A stretch of 64,000 bases of DNA from Chloroflexota bacterium (GCA_018004935.1 JAGNBF010000015.1:33992-97991), one strand, 5' to 3'; positions 1 to 8,736 are shown, numbered from the stretch's first letter. Program-made: numbers and translations. The notes: generated by a model from the letters alone, not told the origin.

Positions 1-40
1 GGTTTTACCGGGTAGAGCCAAAAAATCGGATCGAGCGAGC

Positions 41-1312
41 ATGAAATTATTGTTGATTTCGCCTTATCATACGGGAAGCCACAAAGCCTGGGCCGAGGGA
101 TATACCCGGAATAGTCAGCATGAGGTACGGCTGCTTACTTTGCCGGGGCGGTTTTGGAAGTGGCGGTTGCAGGGGGGGGCCGTGGCGTTGGCGCGGCTAT
201 TGGGGGAAGGGGATTTTGTGCCCGAGGCGGTGCTGGCCACTTCGATGTTGGATGTGGCGACGTGGTTAGGGTTGGTTCGCGGCCGCGTCTCTCCCCACAT
301 TCCTGTCTTCCTCTACATGCACGAAAATCAGCTCACTTACCCCTTGCCCGAAGACGGTGCCACAGGGCCAATGCGCCGTCAACTGGGCGAACGCGACCGC
401 CACTATGCCCTCATCAATTACAAATCTATGTTAGTCGCCAATCAGGTGTTCTTTAACTCCCATTACCATCGGGAGAGTTTCTTCGCCGCTTTGCCTAACC
501 TGCTCAAACATTTTCCCGACTATAACGAGCTAGAAACCATCCCTTCATTGGTTGCCAGGAGCCAGGTGTTGCCGGTAGGAATTGATCTGCGACGCTTTGA
601 TAGGGTGAACGATGAACAGTCAATAGGGGGAAGTCAACTTTTAGCAGTTAGTAGTGGAACGGAGCCGGGGGAGGAAGTGATCCCCACGACACAGCCTACG
701 TCCCAGCCTCTATCTCCCCCTCTCATCCTTTGGAATCAGCGATGGGAATATGATAAGAATCCACCCGCATTTTTTCGGGTGTTGTATCGGCTCATGGATG
801 CGGGGCTGGATTTTACGGTGGCTTTATGTGGGGAAAATTTTCGGCTCAAACCTCAGGAGTTTGACATGGCCATTGCCCGCCTGGGGAAGCGGGTTATCCA
901 TGCGGGTTATGCCGATGAGGCCACGTATAAACGGCTATTATGGGCGGCGACGGTGACAGTTTCAACGGCCCATCACGAGTTTTTTGGTATCAGTATTTTG
1001 GAAGCCCTTTATTGTCATACATTTCCTGTTTTGCCTTACCGTTTGAGCTACCCAGAGTTGATTCCAGAAGTGTATCATCTACGCTGTTTGTATGAGAATG
1101 ACAGTGGTCTGGAACAACGTTTACGGTGGGCGATTTTACACCCTACCGAAGCCAGGCAAATCGGGAGAGAATTAGCCAGAATCGCGGCCGCGTATGATTG
1201 GTCTATTGTCACATCCCAGTACGACAGGGCCATCAGCCAACAAACAGAGGCTCTTTGGGAATTCCGGGGGTTGACACCAGATGTACGGGCTGGCCTTGTG
1301 CCTGCCCAGTAA
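41..1312 (+). CDS. QTMAN-like glycosyltransferase (tRNA-queuosine mannosyltransferase family, DUF3524 plus GT4 fold)
   Basis: The 423-residue protein has the family signature GSHK at residues 12-15, HENQLTYP at 94-101 and WNQRWEYDK at 231-239. A retaining GT-B donor motif of EX7E type lies at E313-E321 in HHEFFGISILEA. In the animal homologue (GTDC1/QTMAN) this fold transfers mannose to queuosine in tRNA-Asp; whether the bacterial protein does so is inference. Residues 190-228 form a low-complexity Ser/Pro/Thr linker between the two halves. The last ~16 residues, from about 408, are encoded by an intergenic repeat that also supplies the stop codon, so the native C-terminus was probably replaced. 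No clear ribosome site precedes the ATG and the upstream gene lies outside the window. Confidence 0.75.
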   Translation: MKLLLISPYHTGSHKAWAEGYTRNSQHEVRLLTLPGRFWKWRLQGGAVALARLLGEGDFVPEAVLATSMLDVATWLGLVRGRVSPHIPVFLYMHENQLTYPLPEDGATGPMRRQLGERDRHYALINYKSMLVANQVFFNSHYHRESFFAALPNLLKHFPDYNELETIPSLVARSQVLPVGIDLRRFDRVNDEQSIGGSQLLAVSSGTEPGEEVIPTTQPTSQPLSPPLILWNQRWEYDKNPPAFFRVLYRLMDAGLDFTVALCGENFRLKPQEFDMAIARLGKRVIHAGYADEATYKRLLWAATVTVSTAHHEFFGISILEALYCHTFPVLPYRLSYPELIPEVYHLRCLYENDSGLEQRLRWAILHPTEARQIGRELARIAAAYDWSIVTSQYDRAISQQTEALWEFRGLTPDVRAGLVPAQ

Positions 1313-1437
1313 AGTACAGATAACTAAATGCAAGTATGATGGTTGACACCAGATGTACGGACTGGCCTTGTGCCTGCCCAGTGTGGGGCAACCACAAGGG
1401 TTGCCCGTACCCCACGAAATCCTGAAGACCCCAAACA
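1251..1437. repeat. Repeat family C, composite copy with internal 41-bp duplication
   Basis: The unit beginning GTTGACACCAGATGTACGG at 1270-1310 recurs at 1342-1382 with one mismatch. The second copy continues into an inverted half (GGGGCAACCACAAGGGTTGC) and ends CCACGAAATCCTGAAGACC. Other copies lie near 21001, 45045, 45838 and 49918. The left part is translated as the C-terminus of the preceding glycosyltransferase, and the right part lies in the open frame upstream of the next gene's likely start. Confidence 0.85.
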
Positions 1438-1454
1438 GATTAATCCATCCTCTC

Positions 1455-4421
1455 ATGATTCGGATGAATGAACCAATGAAAACACGTAATTGGAATACCG
1501 CCTCAACCGATGAAACGCAGAGACGGATCTCCCAACTTCTCAATACCATCCTGGGTGTGAGTTTTATCGCCACCATTATTTATGGTCTGGTTTTGCTCGT
1601 TTTATCACCTACCTTTTATATGAGTCTGGTGATGATCCTTTTTATCCTGATACACCTGGGTTTGACCTGGGCTTTGGGCAGTCGTGGTTATTTAACCGTA
1701 GCCAGTCTGTCTATCACGATTGGTTTATGGATAGCATTGACCATTTCCTTTTATTTTACCGGTGGTGTCACCAATCCCAGCATTAGTGGCTACATGCTCA
1801 TTATCGTTATGGCCGGATTGTTACTGGGGGGGCGAGCCAGTCTGGCCTTCGCGGCCGCGACCTTTCTCGCCCTCACCCTACTTCTTTCTCTGGAAATCAA
1901 CGGGCGGTTACCTTTTTTCCCCCAAGAAGCCTCCCTCTTGTGGGAATCCTATACCATTCAAAACCTTTATAGCCTGGTCATGGCTACCCTTCTGCACCTC
2001 ACAACCCACAGTATTGAGCAGGGTTTTCAGCGCGACAAAGAGATCACCGCAACCTTACGCACCACCAACACCCACCTGGAACATGAAATTGAGGCAAAAC
2101 AGTTCATTGAAAAAGCCCTACGCGAAAGCGAAACCCGCTACCGCATCCTGGTTGAACATGCCCCAGATGCCATTCTCGTGGTAGATGTGGATAGCGGCCG
2201 CATCATAGACGTTAATCAGAGTGCGATAAAACTCTTTGGCTACAGCCGCAACGAATTACTCAACACCACACCCCTCACCCTGATCGCTCCCCATCAAGCA
2301 GAAGGCCTCCCTGCCACTGAAATCGTCACCACCCTCATAACACGCGCCCTACAAGGTGAACTCCCCGTCGTTGAATGGTTAGCCCACAATCGCAACCAGG
2401 TCCCTTTCTTCTGTGAAGTACGCCTGGCCCTTCTAACCACTTCTCCACGACGGTTACTCCGCTACAGCATTCTGGATATTCAGGAACGCAAACAGGCTGA
2501 AGAACGGGAACATCAGGAAAAGCAACGACTGGAACAGATTATCAGTGCCATTCCAGCGGCGGTTATCATCAGCGCCCAGGATGATCGCCAAACCATTCTC
2601 TGGTTGAATGAATTGGGTGCCCGTTATGCGGGTCTCCCGGCGGAACAATTGATTGGGCAAAGTGCGCTCGATTATTACGCCGATGATGAGATCAAAATAG
2701 AAATGTTCTCTCATCTCCTCAAAATAGGGCACTTGCATCATTTTGAAATTCGTCTGCGCAATGCGCTGGGCCTTATCACCTGGAACAGAGTCTCCATTGC
2801 CCCCTTTGCCTATCTGGGGCAACCCGCCCATCTGAGTATCATCATCAATACCCAAAAGCTAAAAATAGCCGAGGAAGCGTTGCGCGAAAGTGAAGAGCGT
2901 TTCCGCATTTTTGCCGAAACTTCATTTAATGGGATTGTCATCACGATAAACGGCAAGGCGGTAGAGATGAATGAATCGTTTGCCCATATGTTTGGTTATA
3001 CCCGAGAGGAATTGCTCGGGAAAACACCTGCGGATGTGTTCACGGCAGAATCAGCGCAACGGGTCTATGCTTACATGAAGCACAATCATGAAGGAGTCTT
3101 GGAAGTCACAGGGGTGCGCAAAGATGGCTCCACCCTGCCTGTGGAAGTGACAGCCAAGACGATTGTTTACAAAGGGCAAGCGGCCCGTCTGGCTGGTATT
3201 CGGGATTTGACACAACGAGAACTACAGGCGGAAGCGTTACGGCAGATGCAGAAGATTGAGAGTTTGGGCTTACTGGCCGGGGGGGTCGCTCATGATTTTA
3301 ACAATTTGCTGGTGGCGATATTAGGTCAGGCTTCTGTGGCCCTGGCAAAAATGCGCTATGAGGAAGCCGCGCGGCCGCATATCGAAAAAATGAAAAAGGC
3401 GGCTGAACGTGCGGCCGCGCTGACCCACCAGCTTTTAGCTTACTCAGGAGGGGGCCAGTTCAATATGCAAACCGTTCAACTCAACGACCTCATCCAGGAA
3501 AATATTCACCTGTTTGAAGTAGCCCTACCTCCTTCCGTCCGCCTCGAAACCAATCTGGATCCCCACTTGCCCCCCATCGAAGCCGATGCCGGTCAGATGC
3601 AACAGGTGCTTATGAACCTGATTATCAACGGAGCCGAAGCGATTCAAAACGATGATGGCTATGTCCATCTTTCAACTCAAATCCTCTGGTTAGAGGGAGA
3701 AGAAAAAGAACGTCACTATTGGCGGCTCACCGGTCAGCCTCTGTCGCCCGGCCCTTATGTCTGTTTACAAGCTGAAGATAATGGCATTGGCATGGATGAG
3801 GCCTTGCTGGCACGCATATTTGATCCATTCTTCACCACCAAAGCCACTGGCCGGGGGTTGGGTCTGGCCGCCGTCCTGGGTATTATGCGCGGTCATCAGG
3901 GAGGAATTAGTGTAACCAGCCAACTCGGACGAGGTACTCGCTATTCTTTACTTTTCCCAGCTCTGATATCACCCTCCACCCAGATAGAGGAACTGGCCGA
4001 AATGCCAGCCCCGCCCCCAGAAACGCAGACGATTCTGGTGATTGATGATGAAAGGTGGGTGCGTGAAGCGATGGATGATATTTTGAGCCTGGATGGTTTT
4101 ACCGTATTCGCGGCCGCGGACGGTCAGACCGGTCTCAGGCTTTTCCAGGAACACCACACCAGTATCAATCTCGTCATTCTCGATCTCTCAATGCCTGGTC
4201 TAAGTGGTGAAGCTACCTACAAACGGTTCCGCCAGATTGAACCCCAGATTAAAATCGTTCTCTCTTCTGGTTACAGCGAAAAAGAGGTTATCCCTCGCTT
4301 CCAAAATGATGTGCTAACCACCTTCTTACAAAAACCTTATGACCAGCACCAACTTATCCGCACCGTCAGGCAGGCCCTCACCGCTCAGCCCCCGCCACCG
4401 GCACCACCAGATGAAAAATAG
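1455..4421 (+). CDS. Membrane-bound hybrid histidine kinase with three PAS domains and receiver domain
   Basis: A 988-residue sensor kinase. Residues ~20-195 are hydrophobic with about six membrane segments. Three PAS domains start near 229, 358 and 482. The HisKA H-box is GGVAHDFNN with the phosphorylated His near 613. An HATPase domain carries DNGIGMD near 775 and GRGLGLAAV. The C-terminal receiver domain has its phospho-acceptor Asp near 910 in VILDLSMPG. This H-box and domain order fit an NtrB-like hybrid kinase that passes phosphate to its own receiver. The open frame extends to 1353, but that stretch is repeat sequence; ATGs at 1455, 1464 and 1476 are candidate starts, none with a convincing ribosome site. 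The 3' end overlaps the convergent kinase gene by 44 bp. The input signal is unknown. Confidence 0.85.
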   Translation: MIRMNEPMKTRNWNTASTDETQRRISQLLNTILGVSFIATIIYGLVLLVLSPTFYMSLVMILFILIHLGLTWALGSRGYLTVASLSITIGLWIALTISFYFTGGVTNPSISGYMLIIVMAGLLLGGRASLAFAAATFLALTLLLSLEINGRLPFFPQEASLLWESYTIQNLYSLVMATLLHLTTHSIEQGFQRDKEITATLRTTNTHLEHEIEAKQFIEKALRESETRYRILVEHAPDAILVVDVDSGRIIDVNQSAIKLFGYSRNELLNTTPLTLIAPHQAEGLPATEIVTTLITRALQGELPVVEWLAHNRNQVPFFCEVRLALLTTSPRRLLRYSILDIQERKQAEEREHQEKQRLEQIISAIPAAVIISAQDDRQTILWLNELGARYAGLPAEQLIGQSALDYYADDEIKIEMFSHLLKIGHLHHFEIRLRNALGLITWNRVSIAPFAYLGQPAHLSIIINTQKLKIAEEALRESEERFRIFAETSFNGIVITINGKAVEMNESFAHMFGYTREELLGKTPADVFTAESAQRVYAYMKHNHEGVLEVTGVRKDGSTLPVEVTAKTIVYKGQAARLAGIRDLTQRELQAEALRQMQKIESLGLLAGGVAHDFNNLLVAILGQASVALAKMRYEEAARPHIEKMKKAAERAAALTHQLLAYSGGGQFNMQTVQLNDLIQENIHLFEVALPPSVRLETNLDPHLPPIEADAGQMQQVLMNLIINGAEAIQNDDGYVHLSTQILWLEGEEKERHYWRLTGQPLSPGPYVCLQAEDNGIGMDEALLARIFDPFFTTKATGRGLGLAAVLGIMRGHQGGISVTSQLGRGTRYSLLFPALISPSTQIEELAEMPAPPPETQTILVIDDERWVREAMDDILSLDGFTVFAAADGQTGLRLFQEHHTSINLVILDLSMPGLSGEATYKRFRQIEPQIKIVLSSGYSEKEVIPRFQNDVLTTFLQKPYDQHQLIRTVRQALTAQPPPPAPPDEK

Positions 4422-5739
4422 CTCCCTCACCGGAGCGACCATCCACCCATACTCGCCCTTTGTGCGCTTCTACAAGAGAACGCACAATCGCCAGCCCTAA
4501 CCCAGACCCCCCTTCAGCCCGGTGACGGGATTTGTCGCCGCGATAGAAACGGTCAAACAGGTGGGGCACTTCTTCTACAGCAATGCCAGGGCCGTTATCC
4601 TGTACCTGCCACTCAACACCATCGGCATGGAGGAGAGCACGCAGGGTAACGCGGCCGCGTTCCGGCGTATAACGGAGTGCATTAGCCAACAAATTCGTCA
4701 ACACCTGCGCCATTCGGTCAGGATCTACCTGTACCTCTGGTAAATCCGGCGCGATTTCTGTGCGTAGTTCCACCTGTTTTTGTTGGGCCTGGGGGCGAAA
4801 AGACGCGGCCGCGTTCGTGAGCAACTCTTGTGACGCCACCGGGCGTACCAACAGGGTCAATTCTCCGGCATCAGCCAGGGAAAGGGTACGCAAATCATCC
4901 ACCAGCCGGTTCAAGCGGCGGGCCTCATCATGAATAATGGCTAATGTGTCCGGTGTAGGCGGCAAAATACCATCCTGCATGGCTTCCGCATGGCCCAAAA
5001 TAAGGCTCAAGGGGGTGCGCAATTCATGGGCAATATCGGCTGTCATCTGCCGCCGAAGCTGGCGACCACGCGCCAATTCGACATTCATCTGGTTAAATGC
5101 CTGAGCCAGTTCCCCGATTTCATCCTGCGAACGGACGGGTACTGTCTGACCCCACTCCCCTCTGGCGACAGCACGGGTGGCGCTGGTGAGTTCTTGTAAC
5201 GGGCGGGTGAGATTGCGGGCCAACAGAACCCCTAACACGAGGGCAATCGCGGCCGCGCCCAAGGCCGCCAAAATTAACCCGGTGCGTAAGCGTGTGGCAA
5301 ACAGGGTACGCTGTTGTGTTGCCATCATCCCCGTGTGTTCCTGCCCACTGGTTACTAATAAGGTACCCACCCGCTCACCATCCAGGGTAATAGCCACTCC
5401 TGAAGCCAGCGTCGCCGCTGTTAAATTGGTATTACGGGAAAAGCCAGCACCAGGCACGATGATGTGGCCGGTGGCGTCTGCCAGAGCCGTTCGCCGCATT
5501 TGCCCACTCCCTGAAGCAAAACCATCCAGAGTGCCCACAAATTGCTCTACCCCACTCCAATCTCTATTACGGGCATAATAATCAGCCAGATTGGCCGCGG
5601 CCGCGGTTACAGCCTGGGACTCCAACGCCGTATCATATGCCCTGGCAGAAATGCCCCCAGCCAAAATCGCCACCAGGAGAATACCGGTTAGACTAACAAC
5701 GAGAAAGGAGAGAGTAAGTTTATAGGTAAGCGGCCGCAT
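4378..5739 (-). CDS. Two-component sensor histidine kinase (HAMP, HisKA, HATPase)
   Basis: The 453-residue protein has an N-terminal membrane helix (~6-27), an extracytoplasmic sensor region, a second helix (~155-174), HAMP (~176-230), an H-box ADIAHELRTPLS with His near 238, and an HATPase domain with N (NLLANALRYTP), G1 (DNGPGI) and G2 (GSGLGLAIV) boxes. The ATG at 5739 follows GAGAA and itself carries a GCGGCCGC site. The open frame extends 14 codons further upstream without a ribosome site. The gene lies downstream of the OmpR-type regulator on the same strand, with a 232-bp gap holding a hairpin element, so the two likely form a pair. Its stop lies inside the end of the convergent hybrid kinase. 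Confidence 0.87.
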   Translation of the reverse strand: MRPLTYKLTLSFLVVSLTGILLVAILAGGISARAYDTALESQAVTAAAANLADYYARNRDWSGVEQFVGTLDGFASGSGQMRRTALADATGHIIVPGAGFSRNTNLTAATLASGVAITLDGERVGTLLVTSGQEHTGMMATQQRTLFATRLRTGLILAALGAAAIALVLGVLLARNLTRPLQELTSATRAVARGEWGQTVPVRSQDEIGELAQAFNQMNVELARGRQLRRQMTADIAHELRTPLSLILGHAEAMQDGILPPTPDTLAIIHDEARRLNRLVDDLRTLSLADAGELTLLVRPVASQELLTNAAASFRPQAQQKQVELRTEIAPDLPEVQVDPDRMAQVLTNLLANALRYTPERGRVTLRALLHADGVEWQVQDNGPGIAVEEVPHLFDRFYRGDKSRHRAEGGSGLGLAIVRSLVEAHKGRVWVDGRSGEGAIFHLVVPVAGAER

Positions 5740-5799
5740 AATTTTCTCAACACAATTGAATACAGGAGACATTCTAAACACTTAGACAGGTTTAGACAG

Positions 5800-5935
5800 A
5801 AACCCATCCCCCTGCCCCCTTCCCACGGGGAAGGGGGAAAACCCACAGCGCAGTTTTTCGGGGCCTTTGCCCCGAAAAACTGCGCTCAGAAAAATTCCCC
5901 GCCCCTGGGGGCGGGGTTAGGGGTGGGGGCCTCTG
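5800..5935. repeat. Family A GC-rich hairpin element between regulator and kinase genes
   Basis: Perfect 17-bp arms GCGCAGTTTTTCGGGGC (5848-5864) and its complement (5869-5885) flank a 4-base loop. To the right lies the family flank with CCCCGCCCCTGGGGGCGGGG and GTTAGGGGTGGGGG. Flanks are shared with copies near 8200, 13100, 22750, 30150 and 39900, but this arm sequence is not. It sits between co-directional genes and could reduce read-through. Confidence 0.85.
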
Positions 5936-5971
5936 GCAACAAATTGCTACATTGATCACATTGCCGCACAC

Positions 5972-6655
5972 TCACGATTCACTTACCCGATACCCCACTC
6001 CATAAACCGTCTCAATATAACGAGGCTGGCGTGGATCATCCCCTAATTTGGCCCGCAAATTCTTAATATGCGCATCTACCGTACGTTCCAACCCTTCCAG
6101 ATTGTCACCAGGCAATTGCTCCAGCAACTCACTCCGGCTAAATACCTTACCCGGCGAGGCTAACATCGTTGCCAACAAGGCAAACTCAGAGGGAGTCAAA
6201 TCTAACACCTGCTCCCCTATTTTCGCCACATGCCCCACCCGATCTACCATCATCTCCCCTACCCGCAAAATATCTGACACCAATGGCTCGGCTACCGCCC
6301 GGCGCAACAAAGCTCGCACCCTGGCCGTCAGTTCTCTCGGGCTAAAAGGTTTGGTCACATAATCATCCGCCCCCAACTCCAGGCCAACCACCTTATCTTC
6401 TTCCTCAACTCTGGCAGTCAGTAGAATAATCGGGGTATTTCGTTCGCGGCGGTGCAGACGCATAAATTCATAACCATCCATCTCCGGCATCATAATATCA
6501 AGCAATACCAGATCGGGTTTTTCCTGGCGGGAAATAAGCAACGCTTCACGCCCATTATTGGCAGTCAGCACCCGATAACCACCCTGTACCAGATATGCTT
6601 TGACAAGGGAGAGCAAACGGGGTTCATCATCAACAAGAAGAATAGTATGAGACAT
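5972..6655 (-). CDS. OmpR-family response regulator
   Basis: 227 residues. The receiver domain has the acidic pair DDE at residues 9-11, phospho-acceptor D53 in LLDIMMPEMDG and the conserved Lys in VTKPF. The C-terminal winged-helix DNA-binding domain spans ~130-225 and ends ETVYGVGYRV, typical of OmpR/PhoB members. The ATG at 6655 follows GGGAG by ten bases; an alternative upstream start at 6688 has no support. It precedes the histidine kinase gene on the same strand and probably receives phosphate from it. The Met-rich secreted protein gene at 7101-7943 points toward this gene and is a plausible target, but this is inference only. Confidence 0.9.
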   Translation of the reverse strand: MSHTILLVDDEPRLLSLVKAYLVQGGYRVLTANNGREALLISRQEKPDLVLLDIMMPEMDGYEFMRLHRRERNTPIILLTARVEEEDKVVGLELGADDYVTKPFSPRELTARVRALLRRAVAEPLVSDILRVGEMMVDRVGHVAKIGEQVLDLTPSEFALLATMLASPGKVFSRSELLEQLPGDNLEGLERTVDAHIKNLRAKLGDDPRQPRYIETVYGVGYRVSES

Positions 6656-6768
6656 AAAGATATGACTCCCATGAATCTTTAGGATCAAGGATGAAATAAC
6701 CTACGGAACTGAGACGAGAGCGTCGTACAACTTTACCTAAGCTTTCGTAGATTTATACTTACCACGGT

Positions 6769-6937
6769 CATAAAGTGACATTTTGTTAGCGGCCACAGCC
6801 TGAGTAGGTTTATGCTGAAAACCCATCCCCTAGCGATCCCAGAGGGAAAGGGGAGAAACCTACTGGCGGGGTTAGGGTGGCCTCGGATATTTCCCACGCG
6901 GCAATAAAACGACACGGCGGGAAAATGTCAGCTTATG
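6769..6937. mobile_element. MITE-like element, copy 1
   Basis: Left end CATAAAGTGACATTTT (6769-6784) and right end AAAATGTCAGCTTATG (6922-6937) are near-perfect inverted repeats. The interior holds a short family A segment. Two longer copies with the same ends lie at 8080-8525 and 39716-40022. No open frame for a transposase is present, so movement would need a protein supplied from elsewhere. Confidence 0.65.
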
Positions 6938-6944
6938 TCCTTCG

Positions 6945-7050
6945 CCAGGCTCGCCCGGCCGTAAAACGGACCGGGCTATGGCTACGAAGGCCGTTGGCCT
7001 GGTAGGTTTCGCCCGGCGGTTTGACCACCAGACGGGGCTATTAAACGTTT
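6945..7050. repeat. Family B palindrome (partial copy)
   Basis: Contains the paired words GCCCGGCCGTAAAACGG and CGCCCGGCGGTTTGACCACC seen in the family B elements at 8545, 12764, 27105, 38321, 40045 and 57634. With the adjoining MITE it fills the interval between the regulator gene and the Met-rich protein gene. I see no gene in 6656-7100. Confidence 0.65.
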
Positions 7051-7052
7051 AG

Positions 7053-7083
7053 AAGGGCAGTTACCGGAAGGGTAACTGCCCTT
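7053..7083. terminator. Hairpin downstream of the Met-rich protein gene
   Basis: Perfect 13-bp arms AAGGGCAGTTACC and GGTAACTGCCCTT with a 5-base loop begin 18 bp past the stop codon of the minus-strand gene. There is no strong T run on either side, so intrinsic termination is likely but not certain. Confidence 0.5.
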
Positions 7084-7100
7084 GATAAAGTAAGCAAGGA

Positions 7101-7943
7101 TCAGGCTTCGTCAGTGGGGACGGTGTTGTCAGTGGGTGGGGTCATATTGGGGCAGTTGCCCCCATTACCACCACCACGGTGTCCCTGACCACCTCCGTAG
7201 CCCATACCAGCATGACCCCCATGACTCAGCAACCAATCGGCCTGCTCCTGAGTAATAAGTCCATCGGCCAGGGCCTGGTTAATGGCCGCTTCCCGTTCGG
7301 CCTGGATGTCTGCCTGGACCGTCGCCAGGTCTAAACCCAGTTCATCCACCAGTTCTGGTAGATATTGACCATCGGCATGGGCGGCTAATAGATCTTCCAC
7401 CGTGATACCCAGAGCATCGGCTACGATAGCCTGCATGTCAATGAGGTCATGGGCCAGGGTGCGCATTTCTAACCGCGCCAACATCAGGTCGGCCTGTTCC
7501 TGGGTGATGGTTCCCTCAGTTACAGCCTGGTTGATAGCTTCGCTCAGGCCAGCGACGATATTGGCCTGAACGGTGTCCATATCTAACCCCAATTCGGCCA
7601 CAAGTTCGGGTAGACGTTGCCCGGCGGCCTGAGCCGTATCTAACTCCTCGACAGTGATACCGAGGGCTTCGGCGATGATGCTTTTCATGTCAATGAGGCC
7701 CATTCCCCGGCCAAAACCAGGACTGCCGTTGGCCATCATCCCTTGCCCGCCATTGGCCATCATGCCCTGACCGCCATTACCCATCATGGATCCCCGGGGG
7801 CTGTTCATCTGGCCGGGAACCATGCCTGTGGTGGGGGAAGCAGGGGTGTTGACTGACTGCGCGGCCGCGAATCCGGCCCCTACCGCCGCTACCAACGCGA
7901 CAACAAAAAGGGTGATAGCCACAATTTTCAGAAAGGTTTTCAT
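7101..7943 (-). CDS. Secreted Met/Gly-rich protein with two tandem ~75-residue repeats
   Basis: 280 residues with a signal peptide (1-29, ending FAAAQS). Residues 41-82 are Met/Gly-rich with GGQGMMAN repeated. Two homologous helical units follow at 83-157 and 167-240. Each begins LIDM, then AEALGITVEEL or ADALGITVEDL, then LPELV.ELGLD, and ends TITQEQAD or LITQEQAD. The C-terminal tail is rich in His and Gly with one Cys near 264. I do not recognise a named family; the units resemble small helical DUF2680/YckD-type domains. Met/His-rich secreted proteins often bind copper, so metal handling is possible but unproven. The start is well supported by AAAGGAGAAATATC before the ATG. The next genes in its direction encode the two-component pair. 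Confidence 0.8.
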   Translation of the reverse strand: MKTFLKIVAITLFVVALVAAVGAGFAAAQSVNTPASPTTGMVPGQMNSPRGSMMGNGGQGMMANGGQGMMANGSPGFGRGMGLIDMKSIIAEALGITVEELDTAQAAGQRLPELVAELGLDMDTVQANIVAGLSEAINQAVTEGTITQEQADLMLARLEMRTLAHDLIDMQAIVADALGITVEDLLAAHADGQYLPELVDELGLDLATVQADIQAEREAAINQALADGLITQEQADWLLSHGGHAGMGYGGGQGHRGGGNGGNCPNMTPPTDNTVPTDEA

Positions 7944-8079
7944 GATATTTCTCCTTTGGTTTTCATGTTCCCGCTTAATCGGTTGTGTTCATATTTAGAG
8001 CTTACTCAGCGGTTGTGTAGAAGTTGTGAAGAAAAGATCACATATTTGTAAAAGAGAAGGTAACTATACTTGCCACGGT

Positions 8080-8525
8080 CATAAAGTGACATTTTGTTAG
8101 CGGCAACAGATTGGTAGGTTTGGACTGAAGACCCATCCCCCTTCCCCTTCCCAGTTGTCGTTTAAAAAATTAATCAGGTAATGGAATCCCCCTACCCCTA
8201 ACCCCGCCCCCAGGGGCGGGGAACTTTTCTAAGGGGCATTTTTCGGGGCGAATGCCCCGAAAAATGCCCCATGGGAATTCCCCCCTTTCCTCGGGAATCG
8301 GCAGGGGGAATGGGGTCAATGAAGGCGTTACCCAATTAAAAATTTAATGAACAAGAGGGAAGGGGGGGAAACCCAACGGCGCGGTTTGGCGAGCGTCCGC
8401 TCGCCAAACCGCGCCGAAAATAGTTCCCCGCCCCCAGGGGCGGGGTTAGGGGTGGGGGTGGCCTTGGATAAACCCAACACGACGATAAAGTGAGACGGCG
8501 ACAGGGGAAAAAATGTCAGATTATG
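8080..8525. mobile_element. MITE-like element, copy 2, with two GC-rich hairpin cassettes
   Basis: The ends CATAAAGTGACATTTT (8080-8095) and AAAATGTCAGATTATG (8510-8525) are inverted repeats. Inside are two family A cassettes with different hairpin arms: GGGGCATTTTTCGGGGC at 8233-8249 paired with 8254-8270, and GGCGCGGTTTGGCGAGC at 8378-8394 paired with 8399-8415. One cassette appears nested in the other, because the words CAATTAAAAATTTAATGAACAA and TTTAAAAAATTAATCAGG bracket the first one. I see no gene in 7944-8852. Confidence 0.7.
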
Positions 8526-8544
8526 CCCTTTGACAGTATATACA

Positions 8545-8691
8545 CATTCTCTCCCGCCCGGTGGTCAAACCACCGGGCTAAACATACGAAGCCCTATGGG
8601 CTAAAACCCCAGGCCAGTGACCTTTGTAACCATAGCCCGGTTATTTACGACCGGGCGAGTCTGGCGGACAAATATATATGACTGAACGCTT
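8545..8691. repeat. Family B palindromic element
   Basis: Inverted orientation relative to the copy at 12764. It carries CCCGGTGGTCAAACCACCGGG, GGCCAGTGACCTTTGTAACC and CCCGGTTATTTACGACCGGG, and its right end has ACTGAACGCTTAC. Palindromic arms differ from other copies but still pair with each other. Confidence 0.75.
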
Positions 8692-8730
8692 ACTGCCCGG
8701 CGGACACGTGGTAACACGGGCCGTCTCTGC

Positions 8731-8736
8731 TATAAT
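8731..8736 (+). promoter_or_regulatory. Candidate -10 box upstream of the LysM protein gene
   Basis: A perfect TATAAT hexamer lies 117 bp before the ATG, outside the repeats. No good -35 hexamer is visible at 17 bp, so the call is tentative. Confidence 0.3.

Noticed and set aside
1172..1576. Minus-strand open frame of 134 codons over the family C repeat
   Set aside because: It spans the end of one gene, the repeat and the start of another, has no ribosome site, and its duplicated peptide simply reflects the duplicated DNA.
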